Positions 1-10,824 of a DNA stretch of 64,000 nt are shown piece after piece (positions within the stretch are counted from its first letter, which is position 1; the number at the start of each line of letters is the position of its first letter). A model generated the notes under the pieces. That model was not told where the DNA came from. It made no database searches and saw only the letters and a program-made list of their open reading frames with translations. The stretch spans positions 62,001-126,000 of the forward strand of contig NZ_CP125968.1 in assembly GCF_030067815.1 (NCBI RefSeq). The letters are read 5' to 3'. This stretch comes from Sporosarcina thermotolerans (lineage in GTDB: Bacteria; Bacillota; Bacilli; Bacillales_A; Planococcaceae). Made by a program: the position numbers and the translations under genes.

Positions 1-72
1 CATTTGATGGTGGCGTTATTTTTGTATGAGGCCGTGAAGATGGCGTATGATGAGATGATTTTTGAGGATTGA
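1..72 (+). CDS. C-terminal end of a gene entering from the left edge
   Basis: An open frame runs from the first base for 23 codons to TGA at 70-72; the last residues read AYDEMIFED. Only the tail is present, so no family can be assigned from the sequence. It converges on pyrG. In B. subtilis the gene next to pyrG on this side is ywjG (DUF2529), so a DUF2529 protein is a reasonable guess from synteny, nothing more. Confidence 0.4.
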   Translation, partial: HLMVALFLYEAVKMAYDEMIFED

Positions 73-90
73 TTAGTGAGGGCTGGCGAA

Positions 91-210
91 TTTATGCGTG
101 GGTCCGTGGGTTTATGAGTGGATGCGGAGGTTTATGCGTGAGTCCGTGGGTTTTTGCGTGGCTGCGGAGGTTTATGCGTGTATCGGCGGTGTTATGCGTG
201 TTTGATTATG
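91..210 (+). repeat. 20-nt periodic array, core TTTATGCGTG, 6 units
   Basis: Units start at 91, 111, 131, 151, 171 and 191, exactly 20 nt apart. The first ten bases are TTTATGCGTG with few changes; the second ten vary, though two spacer types (gtCCGTGGG-like and TGCGGAGG-like) alternate over the first four units. It lies between the left-edge gene and the pyrG terminator. Same family as the arrays at 25.7, 34.2, 36.3 and 52.1 kb. Confidence 0.9.
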
Positions 211-214
211 AATG

Positions 215-253
215 AAAAAAGGTGGAGGGATTTGATCCCTTCACCTTTTTTTG
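215..253 (-). terminator. Terminator of pyrG
   Basis: The stem pairs GGTGGAGGGA (221-230) with its near complement at 236-245 around a 5-base loop, flanked by A and T runs. It lies just past the pyrG stop at 256. The T run on the minus strand fits pyrG; the flanking A/T symmetry could make it bidirectional. Confidence 0.8.
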
Positions 254-255
254 TA

Positions 256-1884
<1,629 letters not shown>

Positions 1885-1907
1885 TTAGTTAAGGGGTTTT
1901 TTAGTAA

Positions 1908-1991
1908 AAAAATCAAAAAAGCGCTCCTCTGTAGTCTATCTACAACAGGAGCGCTTATACACGGATTCATGTGTCCTTTTTCAAGGAGCCC
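1908..1991 (-). promoter_or_regulatory. pyrG leader: GGG start and attenuator hairpin
   Basis: The minus-strand transcript predicted from the promoter starts GGGCTCC (TSS at 1991). About 35 nt on, a hairpin (1919-1956, stem AAGCGCTCCTG with its complement) is followed by TTTTTTGATTTTTTT, an intrinsic terminator ahead of the pyrG ribosome site. This is the layout of the B. subtilis pyrG leader, where low CTP causes reiterative G addition at the GGGC start and the extra Gs block the terminator hairpin. Motifs and order are seen; the mechanism is carried over from B. subtilis and L. lactis. Confidence 0.8.
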
Positions 1992-1998
1992 AAATAGA

Positions 1999-2027
1999 AG
2001 ATTAAATCCTTTGACGCTCGAAGTCAA
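1999..2027 (-). promoter_or_regulatory. Sigma-A promoter of pyrG
   Basis: On the minus strand the -35 TTGACT (2022-2027) is separated by 17 nt from the -10 TAATCT (1999-2004), and GGG begins 7 nt further at 1991. It sits in the short space after the rpoE stop, so pyrG can be transcribed independently of rpoE. Confidence 0.8.
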
Positions 2028-2037
2028 GTGGAAAGTG

Positions 2038-2603
2038 TCAGAGAACGTCCTCGTCTTCGTCTAACTCTTCGTCTTCGTCTTCATCATCAATATCCAATTC
2101 GTCGTCTGGAACGAGTTCAAGCTCTTCATCATCTTCGATGAGATCCTCTTCGATTTCGATGATATCTTCTTCCTCTTCCTCTTCGTCTTCGTCGATGTCC
2201 TCTTCGTCATCAAGCTCGTCGAACTCTTCGTCGAATAGCTCGTCCTCATCGACTTCCTCTTCTTCTTCGTCTTCTTCCTCATCATCGTCATACGCTTTTT
2301 TCTTCTTCTTTTTGCGTACTTTAACGACAGGAGCTGTTTCTACTTCAATTTGATCAACCGGATACCACTCGCGCAATCCCCAGCCGTTGTTGATGGCAAG
2401 GAATCTTCCATCGATATTCATATCTGTGTAGAATTGAAGGAGTCGCGCCTTCATCTCTTTTCCGATATACCTGTTAATTCACGGATTTGATTCATTAATT
2501 GTTCAAGTGTCAATGCTTCGTGTCTGTCAGTCAAAATGGCAAACGCAATATCGATCATTGATTCTTCAAGGAGTTCTTCCTTTGTCTTTTCTGTTAGATT
2601 CAT
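2038..2603 (-). CDS. rpoE: RNA polymerase delta subunit (frameshifted in this sequence)
   Basis: Delta subunit of RNA polymerase, which speeds enzyme recycling and raises promoter selectivity in Firmicutes. The N-terminal HARE-HTH half starts at ATG 2603 (MNLTEKTKEELLEESM) behind AGAAAGGACG; the second half continues as MKARLLQFYTDMNIDGRFL into a basic KKKKKKA stretch and a highly acidic Asp/Glu tail of about 90 residues, typical of the family. The halves lie in different frames: an A run (plus-strand T4 at 2458-2461) lacks one base, giving a premature TGA. One inserted A restores a product of about 188 residues. Very probably a sequence error. Confidence 0.92.
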
Positions 2604-2669
2604 CAAACGCACGTCCTTTCTCTGAACAAAAGCATACTCATCATTATATACAATGAAGCTCCTATTATG

Positions 2670-2834
2670 CTACCATCTTTTACTGTTCTTCAAACGTTGG
2701 AATTCTTTAATGCTAAGGAAGCCAAGGTAAAGCGAGGCAAGTAAAAACGGAATCGCCCCGTAACCCACGCCATATAAAAAGAAGATGAGGGTAATGATGA
2801 CTATTATAATCATAATATGATGATACAGTTTCAT
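2670..2834 (-). CDS. Small two-segment membrane protein
   Basis: A 54-residue protein starting MKLYHHIMIIIVIITLIFF, placed at 2834 because AGAGGTGGG lies 5 nt upstream. Residues 5-22 and about 24-43 are hydrophobic and likely span the membrane; the basic tail (KEFQRLKNSKRW) is probably cytoplasmic. It lies between rpoE and icmF, separated from icmF by a terminator and a repeat array. I do not recognise the family. Confidence 0.6.
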   Translation of the reverse strand: MKLYHHIMIIIVIITLIFFLYGVGYGAIPFLLASLYLGFLSIKEFQRLKNSKRW

Positions 2835-2975
2835 CTTTTCCCACCTCTTTTCATTATTGCTTTTATTATACGTGGAAGGAACAGCCAAAATCCACTTTCT
2901 AAACAATTAAAATTCGGAAACTTTTCGTGGTTTGGTTTTCATGATGCGGCGGAAGTTTTGCGGTGTGTTTCAGGT

Positions 2976-3097
2976 GAGTCAAAAGTCCCAACACGAGCAA
3001 AAGTATGCTGAACTCGAGCAAAAGTCATCCGAACTCAAGCAAAACACCTTCAAACTTGAGCATAACCACATGAAACCCGAGCAAAACCTGGTCACCA
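2976..3097 (+). repeat. 21-nt periodic array, core GAGCAAAAG, 6 units
   Basis: After a first unit of about 19-20 nt, units of 21 nt follow, opening GAGCAAAAG, GAGCAAAAG, AAGCAAAAC, GAGCATAAC and GAGCAAAAC; the rest varies. Because 21 nt is seven codons, the array reads as a heptad repeat (xEQKxxE) on the plus strand, but no start with a ribosome site serves it. It lies downstream of the icmF terminator. Confidence 0.85.
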
Positions 3098-3116
3098 TGA
3101 ATGAATCCATCTAAAA

Positions 3117-3150
3117 AGAACGCCCTTACGTACAGAGCGTCCTTCCTTTC
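3117..3150 (-). terminator. Terminator of icmF
   Basis: On the minus strand GGACGCTC and GGGCGTTC form an imperfect stem around GTACGTAA, followed by TTTTT. It directly follows the icmF stop. Confidence 0.6.
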
Positions 3151-6100
3151 TTACATATTGCGGCGATATTGTCCGCCGACTTCATATAATGTGTTTGTAA
3201 TCTGGCCGAGGCTCGCGACTTTGACAGTTTCCATCAGTTCCGCGAAGATGTTGCCGCCGGAGACTGCGACTTCCTGCAGTTTTCGCAAGTGTTCAGCCGA
3301 TTTGTCGCTATGTTGTGATTGGAAGCTGCGCAAGTTTGTGATTTGCGTCTCTTTTTCTTCCTTCGTTGCACGTGCGATTTCCATATTGTCGATGTCTTCT
3401 TCGGAAGGCGGATTCGGGTTCAATATGTGTTGACGCCGATGATTGGCAGTTCACCCGAGTGCTTCATTTCGTAAAGCATCGATTCCTCTTGGATTTTGCC
3501 GCGCTGGTATTGTGTTTCCATGGAGCCTAACACGCCGCCACGGTCGTTTAGACGCTCGAATTCCTGAAGGACAGATTCTTCGACAAGATCCGTCAGTTCT
3601 TCGACAACGAAAGAGCCTTGAACAGGATTTTCGTTTTTTGATAAACCATGCTCTTTCGTAATGATCATCTGGATTGCCATCGCGCGACGTACCGATTCTT
3701 CGGTCGGTGTCGTGATCGCTTCGTCGTAAGCGTTCGTATGGAGCGAGTTGCAGTTGTCCTGCAATGCCATTAACGCCTGCAATGTTGTACGAATGTCATT
3801 GAAGTCGATTTCCTGCGCATGCAAGCTACGACCGGAAGTTTGGACATGGTATTTCAGCTTTTGGCTGCGTTCGTTCGCGCCATATTTCTCCCGCATTGCG
3901 ACTGCCCAGATACGTCGAGCCACGCGGCCGATCACGGTATATTCCGGGTCAAGTCCGTTCGAGAAGAAGAAGGATAAGTTCGGTGCGAAATCATCGATGT
4001 TCATCCCACGGCTCAAATAATATTCAACGTATGTGAAGCCGTTCGCGAGCGTGAATGCAAGCTGCGAAATCGGATTCGCCCCCGCCTCCGCGATATGGTA
4101 GCCGGAAATCGAGACGGAATAGTAATTGCGCACTTTCTTATCGATGAAATACTGCTGGATATCACCCATCATACGAAGCGCGAATTCTGTCGAGAAGATG
4201 CAAGTATTCTGTCCTTGGTCTTCCTTCAGAATATCCGCTTGCACGGTTCCACGGACGACTTGAAGCGTCGCATTGCGCACTTCCGTAAATTCCTCAACAG
4301 TCAATACGCGGCCTAACTTTTCCTCTTTCAGCTTCACTTGCTGGTCAACTGCCGTATTCATGAACATCGCAAGGATGATTGGAGCAGGTCCATTGATTGT
4401 CATAGAAACTGAAGTTGAAGGTGCGCATAAATCGAAGCCTGCATACAGCTTTTTCATGTCTTCGAGTGTACAGATGCTGACGCCCGACTCCCCGACTTTT
4501 CCGTAAATATCCGGGCGCTCATCTGGATCTTCACCGTACAGTGTCACCGAGTCGAATGCTGTCGACAAACGTTTCGCGTCGTCATCTTTCGACAAGTAAT
4601 GGAAGCGGCGATTCGTTCTTTCCGGCGTCCCTTCTCCTGCAAATTGGCGTTTCGGATCTTCCCCTTCGCGTTTGAACGGGAAAACACCAGCCGTATATGG
4701 GAATGAACCCGGGACATTTTCTCTGTAAACCCAGCGGAGGATTTCGCCGTAATCCTTGAATTTCGGCAAGGACACTTTCGGAATCTTCAACCCTGACAAG
4801 CTTGTTGTCGTGAGTAGCGTGCGGATTTCTTTATCACGAATTTTCGTAATAAATTCATCACCCGCATAGGATTCTTTTAATGTTTTCCAGTTTGATAAAA
4901 TGCGTTTTGATTCCGCAGAAAGTTCTTCACGCACGCCTTCCGATAGTGCCTCGAGTGAAGCGACAAGTGCATTGTCCGGCGCTTTTTCATTTACAGCTTC
5001 AATTGCACCTTCGAGTTGGAATAAACGGCGTGCTAGGTCAACTTGCTGTTCGGATTTTTTATGGTAGTCGCGGATCGTACCGGCGATTTCACGTAAATAA
5101 TGTGTGCGGTCGTTCGGAATGATGACGTTCTGTTTCTGAGTTTTGACAAACTCCGTAAAGGACGTTTCCCAGTCGAGTCCGCATTTTTCATTCAACTTCG
5201 ACACAAGCGCCGCGAATAGCGAGTTCGTCCCTTTGTCGTTGAATTGGCTCGCGATTGTCCCGTAAACAGGCATCGTATCGAGCTTTTTATCAAATAGAAG
5301 ATGGCTACGTTGGTATTGCTTCTGCACTTGGCTAAGCGCGTCCTCGGAACCTTTTCGCTCGAATTTATTGATAACAATTAGGTCTGCGAAGTCGATCATG
5401 TCGATTTTCTCAAGCTGCGTCGGCGCACCGAATTCACTTGTCATGACATACATCGATACATCGGATACTTCCGTGATTTCAGCGTCCCCTTGCCCGATTC
5501 CGCTCGTTTCAACGATGATCAGGTCAAAACCGGCTGTTTTTACAACGTCAAGCACGTCTTTGATGGCGCCAGATAACTCAGATCTTGAACCGCGTGTCGC
5601 CAAACTGCGCATGAAGACGCGCTTGTTGAAGATTGCGTTCATGCGGATGCGGTCCCCAAGCAATGCTCCGCCCGTCTTTTGCTTCGTCGGGTCGATGGAT
5701 AGGATTGCAACTTTCTTCTCCGGCAATTCGCGCAAGAAACGGCGGATCAATTCATCAGTAAGTGAGCTCTTCCCTGCCCCACCCGTTCCTGTGATTCCAA
5801 GAACCGGCGTATGTTTAGAAAGTTCCCTTGCTTTTTTGATTAATTGAATCGCGTCAGGGTTTTCTTTGTCATACATTTCTTCCGCATATGTGATCAAATT
5901 GGCAAGCACTTCTGGACGATCGGTGCTAACGTTTTCAAGACGTTCTAATTCATCATCAACTTCTGTGAGGAAATCACATTCCTCTACCATGCGGTTGATC
6001 ATCCCTTGAAGGCCCATTTTGCGGCCATCTTCGGGTGAGAAGATCCAAGCAATGCCGTAGTCATGCAGTTCCTTGATCTCTTTCGGAAGGATTACGCCGC

Positions 6101-6404
6101 CACCGCCGCCGTAAATACGAATATGCGGCGCGCCTTTTTCCTGGAGAAGGTCGTACATGTATTTGAAGTATTCGACATGTCCGCCTTGGTAGGAGGAGAT
6201 GGCGATTCCTTGTACATCTTCCTGGATAGCCGCATTGACGACTTCTTCGACGGAACGGTTATGTCCGAGGTGAATTACTTCGGCGCCGGTCGATTGCAGG
6301 ATGCGGCGCATAATATTGATGGACGCATCATGGCCGTCGAATAGGCTGGATGCCGTAACGAACCGGACGTGGTGCTTCGATTTGTATATTTCAGTTGTTT
6401 GCAT
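3151..6404 (-). CDS. icmF: Fused isobutyryl-CoA mutase (B12-dependent), one frameshift
   Basis: IcmF interconverts isobutyryl-CoA and n-butyryl-CoA with adenosylcobalamin. Domains in order: B12-binding (DGHDAS and IYGGGGG, residues about 20-140), a MeaI-type GTPase chaperone ([12 protein letters not shown] near residue 205, later NKFERKG), then the mutase substrate barrel (from about 540, with [10 protein letters not shown]). About 1085 residues after repair, the usual IcmF length. The start at 6404 ([10 protein letters not shown]) was chosen over an upstream TTG because GAAAGGGTG precedes it. Near the C-terminus the frame breaks at 3422-3423, where one base of a T run (minus strand) is missing; GVNTY should continue [10 protein letters not shown]. 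It is last in the fatty-acid cluster and needs the cofactor made by the operon at 14.5-25.6 kb. Confidence 0.93.
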
Positions 6405-6430
6405 TTCTCGCACACCCTTTCTTTTAAGGT

Positions 6431-7057
6431 TCAACCTTTCAAGATTCCATTAAATAGTTGGTCGGTTTGAAAGCTGATGAAGTCTTGGATGGTGTAGTCG
6501 GCGCGCAGTGCCCATCTGCGGAATGCCCACATTTGTCCTTGAACGACGAGATGGTGTGCCGCCAAGTTGACGGCTTCCTCGTTAATCCGCAATTCACCTG
6601 AACGGGTGCATGCTTGCAGTAGGTTTTTGAATAAGGCGACCATTTCCATCTCTTTTTTCAGGACGTACTGGAGGGCGTCCTTAGGCAATGACTTTGATTC
6701 TTGGTACATGACGACGAATTCGTCAGACATGTCGTCGATTAGATGGTAATATGTGTCGATTGCCGATTGGAGCCCTTCCACAGTTCCTTCCTGATCCATC
6801 GAGGCGGACAGGCGGCTTTGCACTTCATTGTAAATACTGTCGCAGACAAGGTAGAGGACGTCCTCTTTCGTCCGGATGTATTCGTAAAGAGTGCCGATGC
6901 TGAAACCGGCTGCTTTCGCGATTTCTCTTGTCGTTGCTCGGTGGAATCCTTTTTCCTTGAAAAGTCGGACGGCCCCTTGGATGATCTGATCACGTCTTTT
7001 TTCAATCAAACTTTCATCTTTGACCGACGATTTCACTTCGCGCTTCACTTGCATCAT
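6431..7057 (-). CDS. TetR-family regulator of acyl-CoA catabolism
   Basis: A 208-residue TetR repressor. The N-terminal helix-turn-helix ([20 protein letters not shown], residues about 42-61) is typical; the C-terminal half would bind ligand. It sits between an acyl-CoA dehydrogenase and icmF and resembles FadR/YsiA-type regulators, which release DNA on binding acyl-CoA; the ligand is inferred. A FadR-like 18-bp operator lies before fadF at 14.5 kb. Start is uncertain: ATG-ATG directly follow GGGGAGG with too little spacing, and GTG at codon 4 is better spaced. Confidence 0.85.
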   Translation of the reverse strand: MMQVKREVKSSVKDESLIEKRRDQIIQGAVRLFKEKGFHRATTREIAKAAGFSIGTLYEYIRTKEDVLYLVCDSIYNEVQSRLSASMDQEGTVEGLQSAIDTYYHLIDDMSDEFVVMYQESKSLPKDALQYVLKKEMEMVALFKNLLQACTRSGELRINEEAVNLAAHHLVVQGQMWAFRRWALRADYTIQDFISFQTDQLFNGILKG

Positions 7058-7066
7058 CCTCCCCGA

Positions 7067-8205
7067 TTATTTTGTCAGCATGCGGGAGATGACAAGGCGC
7101 TGGATTTCCTGCGTTCCTTCATAGATTTGCGTAATTTTCGCGTCTCTCATGTAGCGCTCAACCGGATAGTCTTTCGTGTAGCCATAACCGCCGTACACTT
7201 GAACAGCTTCCGTAGTTACTTTCATCGCCGTATCCCCGGCCATCAGTTTCGCCATTGCAGATGCTTTTCCGTATGGCAGGTTATTTGACTCAAGCCATGC
7301 AGCTTGGTATGTGAGTAGACGGGATGCTTCCGTCGCAGTTGCCATATCAGCAAGTTTGAAGCCGATTCCTTGATTCGCAGCGATTGGTTTGCCGAATTGG
7401 ACACGCTCTTTCGCATAGTCAACAGCGACGTCAAGTGCACCTTGCGCAATTCCAACTGCTTGCGCGGCAATTCCGTTACGGCCGCCGTCCAATGTTTTCA
7501 TTGCTACGATGAACCCTTCGCCTTCTTCACCAAGTAGGTTTTCTTTCGGTACACGGCAGTTGTCGAACATGATTTCAGTTGTCGGTGATGAACGAATCCC
7601 CATCTTTTTTCTTTCTTCCCTACGGAGAAGCCCGCAAAGTCTTTCTCGACGATGAATGCGCTCGTGCCTTTATGTTTCGAATCCGGATCTGTTACCGCAA
7701 ATACGATGTAGATGTCAGCAATTCCGCCGTTTGTAATAAAGATCTTTGAGCCGTTCAATACGTAATGATCCCCGTCAAGCTTCGCAGTTGTGCGCATGCC
7801 ACCAGCGTCTGAACCTGAGCCTGGTTCTGTTAGACCGTATGCACCGATTTTTGTTCCTTCCGCCATCGGACGAAGGTATTTCTGCTTTTGTTCTTCCGTA
7901 CCGAATTTGAATACCGGCCATCCAGCGAGTGATGTATGTGCAGAAAGCGTTACACCAGTTGACGCGCAGACGCGTGATAGTTCTTCAACTGCGATACAAT
8001 ATGCAAGATAGTCGCTGCCGATTCCGCCATATTCTTCTGGCCAAGGGATACCTGTCAGACCAAGTTCGGCCATTTTGTTCCAGATGTCCATGTCAAAGCG
8101 CTCTTCTTCATCACGTTCGGCTGCTGTCGGAGCGACGTCATTCATTGCGAAATCGCGTACCATTTTACGAATCATTTCATGTTCTTCCGATAGTTTAAAA
8201 TCCAT
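7067..8205 (-). CDS. acdA: Acyl-CoA dehydrogenase 1 (frameshifted)
   Basis: FAD-dependent acyl-CoA dehydrogenase for the first oxidation of acyl-CoA beta-oxidation. Seen: [20 protein letters not shown] at the start, [13 protein letters not shown] and FITNGG in the flavin-binding part, and [11 protein letters not shown] with the catalytic Glu near the C-terminus. About 379 residues after repair. The frame breaks in a T6 run at 7605-7610 (A6 on the coding strand, one base short), between GKKEKK and [17 protein letters not shown] precedes the ATG. It is a paralogue of the next gene; I chose acdA from synteny with the B. subtilis fadF-acdA-rpoE operon. Confidence 0.92.
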
Positions 8206-8243
8206 GTTTGTTTCCTCCTTAGGGTATGGGTGTATTTACTGTA

Positions 8244-8411
8244 TATGCCTATCTCGTCTGAGCAAGCGCCTTCCGCTTTTCGTTATTGTCCAGCTCCAGG
8301 CGCTAAACGCTCGGGTCATAAGTCAAAGATTCTTTGTGGCAAAAAACGCCACACCGAATCTTTGTCTTATGCCTGTCGCGTCTGAGCAAGCGCCTTCCGC
8401 TTTTCGTTATT
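8244..8411. repeat. Interspersed element R1, copy a
   Basis: Two 44-nt near-identical direct repeats (8244-8287 and 8368-8411, containing AGCAAGCGCCTTCCGCTTTT) bracket a middle part with CCAGCTCCAGGCGCTAAACG and a long hairpin (8317-8371: CATAAGTCAAAGATTCtttg pairing with CGAATCTTTGTCTTATG). The right direct repeat runs into the stop codon of the next gene. Related copies lie at 43.0 and 54.5 kb. No open frame; likely a non-coding interspersed repeat. Confidence 0.8.
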
Positions 8412-9543
8412 TCGTTAAATGCTTGCTGATGACGATGCGCTGGATTTCGCTTGTGCCTTCGTAGATTTGGGTTACTTTAGCGTCGCGGAAGTAGCGTTCT
8501 ACTGGGTAGTCTTCTGTGTATCCGTAGCCGCCGAATACTTGAACGGCTTCGATGGCGTTGTCGACAGCGGTTTGGGATGCGAAAAGTTTTGCCATGGAGG
8601 CTTCTTTTCCGCATGGTTTATCTTCCGAACGAAGTTGTGCTGCGCGGTAGACGAGGAGTCTTGCCGCTTCGGAAGCGGTTGCCATGTCAGCTAATTTGAA
8701 GCCGACTCCTTGATTTGCTGCGATTGGTTTGCCGAATTGCTTACGTTCCATTGAATAGGCGGTAGCTGCTTCAAGGGCAGCTTCTCCTATACCAAGGGCT
8801 TGTGCTGCGATGCCAATTCTCCCGACATCGAGGTTTGCCATTGCGATTTTAAAGCCTTCGCCAACTTCGCCAAGTACGTTTTTCGCAGGCACTTTCATGT
8901 CTTCGAATGTGAGTTGCACAGTTCGCGAACCGTGAAGCCCCATCTTTTCCTCGTCTTTTCCGATGATGAGTCCTGGAGTATTTTTATCGACAATAAATGT
9001 CGTGATGCCGTAAGTCCCTTTTGAAGAATCGGTCGATGCAAACACGATATAGACATCCGCTTCCCCGCCATTTGTAATGAACACTTTAGAGCCGTTCAGT
9101 ACGTAGTGATCGTCTTTTTTCACGGCTCTTGTTTTGAGTGATCCGGCGTCTGAACCTGCGCCTGGCTCAGTTAGGCAGAAAGCGCCAAGGTATTCACCGG
9201 TCGCCATTTTCGGCAAGTATCGGTCTTTTTGTTCTTCATTTCCGAAATACATGATCGGGTTCGTGCCGACTGAAGAATGAACGGAAAGGATGACGCCGAT
9301 AACCGCGCTCACTTTCGACAGTTCATGAATGGCAATGATGTAGGAAACGAAGTCCATATCAGAGCCGCCGTATTTTTCTGGCACGGTAATGCCCATTAGA
9401 CCTAACTCGCCCATTTTCGTCAGGATTTCGCGTGGAAACTCGCCTGCTTCCATGCGTGGAATGAACGGTTCAATTTCTGCCTTCGCAAAATCCCTGACCA
9501 TCGTACGCATCATCTGCTGTTCTTCGGTGAATTGAAAATCCAT
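8407..9543 (-). CDS. mmgC: Acyl-CoA dehydrogenase 2
   Basis: A second intact 378-residue acyl-CoA dehydrogenase, about as long as its neighbour and close in sequence (CLTEPGAGSDAGS, FITNGGEADVYIVFA, QIYEGTSEIQRIVISKHLTK with the catalytic Glu). The usual role is oxidation of short or branched acyl-CoA; with icmF in the cluster one of the two may take isobutyryl-CoA and the other butyryl-CoA, which is inference. Start ATG follows AAGGAGC. The symbol reflects resemblance to B. subtilis MmgC and is tentative. Confidence 0.9.
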   Translation of the reverse strand: MDFQFTEEQQMMRTMVRDFAKAEIEPFIPRMEAGEFPREILTKMGELGLMGITVPEKYGGSDMDFVSYIIAIHELSKVSAVIGVILSVHSSVGTNPIMYFGNEEQKDRYLPKMATGEYLGAFCLTEPGAGSDAGSLKTRAVKKDDHYVLNGSKVFITNGGEADVYIVFASTDSSKGTYGITTFIVDKNTPGLIIGKDEEKMGLHGSRTVQLTFEDMKVPAKNVLGEVGEGFKIAMANLDVGRIGIAAQALGIGEAALEAATAYSMERKQFGKPIAANQGVGFKLADMATASEAARLLVYRAAQLRSEDKPCGKEASMAKLFASQTAVDNAIEAVQVFGGYGYTEDYPVERYFRDAKVTQIYEGTSEIQRIVISKHLTK

Positions 9544-9580
9544 TGGAATTAGCTCCTTTACTTAACGTGATAGTCACCCG

Positions 9581-9693
9581 TTAACGGTCATGTTCACAAA
9601 TTTATCGGTCAAATTCGGCGGGTTATCGGTCACGAGCGGTTAGTTTTTCGGTCAGTTCCGCCAAGTTATCGGTCATGTTCACAATTTTATCGT
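9581..9693 (+). repeat. 21-nt periodic array, core TTATCGGTCA, about 6 units
   Basis: TTATCGGTCA or a close variant recurs every 21 nt (once 22) through the space between hbd and the acyl-CoA dehydrogenase. The first and fifth spacers are almost the same (tgttcacaa-t). It lies inside what should be one transcript, so it would be transcribed between two cistrons. Confidence 0.8.
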
Positions 9694-9744
9694 CGTTTCA
9701 TGACCTTTGACCTACCAGATTACATAGCCGTCGCCTTTATCAAA

Positions 9745-10596
9745 TCAAGAATATTCATAGAATCCGCGGCCGGATTTTTTACCTAACCAGCCTGCGTTGA
9801 CGTACTTTCTGAGCAACGGACAAGGGCGGTATTTCGAGTCGCCAAAGCCTTCGTGAAGCGTTTCCATGATGTAAAGGCAAGTGTCGAGGCCGATGAAATC
9901 CGCGAGTTGCAAAGGTCCCATTGGATGGTTCATGCCAAGTTTCATCACTTCGTCTATCGCTTCTTTTGAAGCAACGCCTTCGTACAATGTGTAGATTGCT
10001 TCGTTGATCATCGGCATGAGGACACGGTTTGCGACGAATCCTGGGAAGTCATTTACTTCGACAGGCGTTTTTGATAGTTTACGAGTCATATCTTCGACAG
10101 CTTGGTACACTTCGTTGGAAGTCGCGAGGCCGCGGATAATTTCGACGAGCTTCATGACAGGAACAGGGTTCATGTAATGCATGCCGATAACGTTTTCCGG
10201 ACGTTTCGTCACTGCTGCGATTTCAGTGATTGGTAAGGATGAAGTGTTTGTTGCGAGAATTGCATGCGCTGGCGCAATCCCGTCGAGCTGTTTGAAAATT
10301 GATTTCTTAATGTCCATATTTTCGACTGCTGCCTCGATGACGATGTCGACGTCGGATGCATCTTGAAGGTCGAGCGATTTCGTAATGCGGCCAAGGACTG
10401 CATTCTTTTCGTCTTCCGTCATTCGACCTTTTTCGACGTTGCGGGAAAGGTTTTTCGTAATAACGGCAAGCCCCTTCTCAAAGGATTCTTCTTTGATATC
10501 GTTCAATTTGACGTCAAAGCCGGCTTGTGCGCATACTTGGGCGATTCCTCCACCCATTTGTCCAGCTCCGATAACCATTACTTTTTTGATTTCCAT
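9745..10596 (-). CDS. hbd: 3-hydroxybutyryl-CoA dehydrogenase
   Basis: NAD(P)-dependent 3-hydroxyacyl-CoA dehydrogenase converting 3-hydroxybutyryl-CoA to acetoacetyl-CoA. The Rossmann motif [19 protein letters not shown] is at residues 7-25, NTSSLPI and the catalytic His in [11 protein letters not shown] near 140, and the C-terminal dimerisation domain has [16 protein letters not shown]. 283 residues, the normal size. ATG at 10596 is preceded by GGGGGT; the frame could also open two codons earlier at TTG. It acts between the dehydrogenases and the thiolase. Confidence 0.93.
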   Translation of the reverse strand: MEIKKVMVIGAGQMGGGIAQVCAQAGFDVKLNDIKEESFEKGLAVITKNLSRNVEKGRMTEDEKNAVLGRITKSLDLQDASDVDIVIEAAVENMDIKKSIFKQLDGIAPAHAILATNTSSLPITEIAAVTKRPENVIGMHYMNPVPVMKLVEIIRGLATSNEVYQAVEDMTRKLSKTPVEVNDFPGFVANRVLMPMINEAIYTLYEGVASKEAIDEVMKLGMNHPMGPLQLADFIGLDTCLYIMETLHEGFGDSKYRPCPLLRKYVNAGWLGKKSGRGFYEYS

Positions 10597-10653
10597 AATC
10601 AAGTACCCCCGTCTACGATTGAAAATATTTACTGTTGAAAAGTTCGTTTAAAC

Positions 10654-10808
10654 GAGAACTCTAAACGTTGTAATGAGAACTCTTTAGGATTAAACGAGAA
10701 CTCCGGTCGCTGTAATGAGAACTCTTTTGGATAAAACGAGAACTCGCTACGTTGTATGGAGAACTCTTTGTGAATAAATGAGAACTCCAGACCCCGTAAT
10801 GAGAAGTC
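10654..10808 (+). repeat. 21-nt periodic array, core GAGAACTC, 8 units
   Basis: GAGAACTC starts at 10654 and every 21 nt to 10801 (last copy GAGAAGTC). Spacers alternate between a cgttGTAAT-type and a TTnGGATNAAAC-type, so the true unit is a 42-nt pair. It fills the space between thl and hbd within one presumed transcript. Same core as the arrays at 19.6 and 30.2 kb. Confidence 0.9.
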
Positions 10809-10824
10809 GATGCTATTTCCTGAA

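Noticed and set aside
2138..2353. Poly-Ser plus-strand frame opposite rpoE
   Set aside because: It is the antisense of the Asp/Glu tail of RpoE.
3151..3423. Separate small gene after icmF
   Set aside because: It is the C-terminal piece of IcmF, cut off by a one-base loss.
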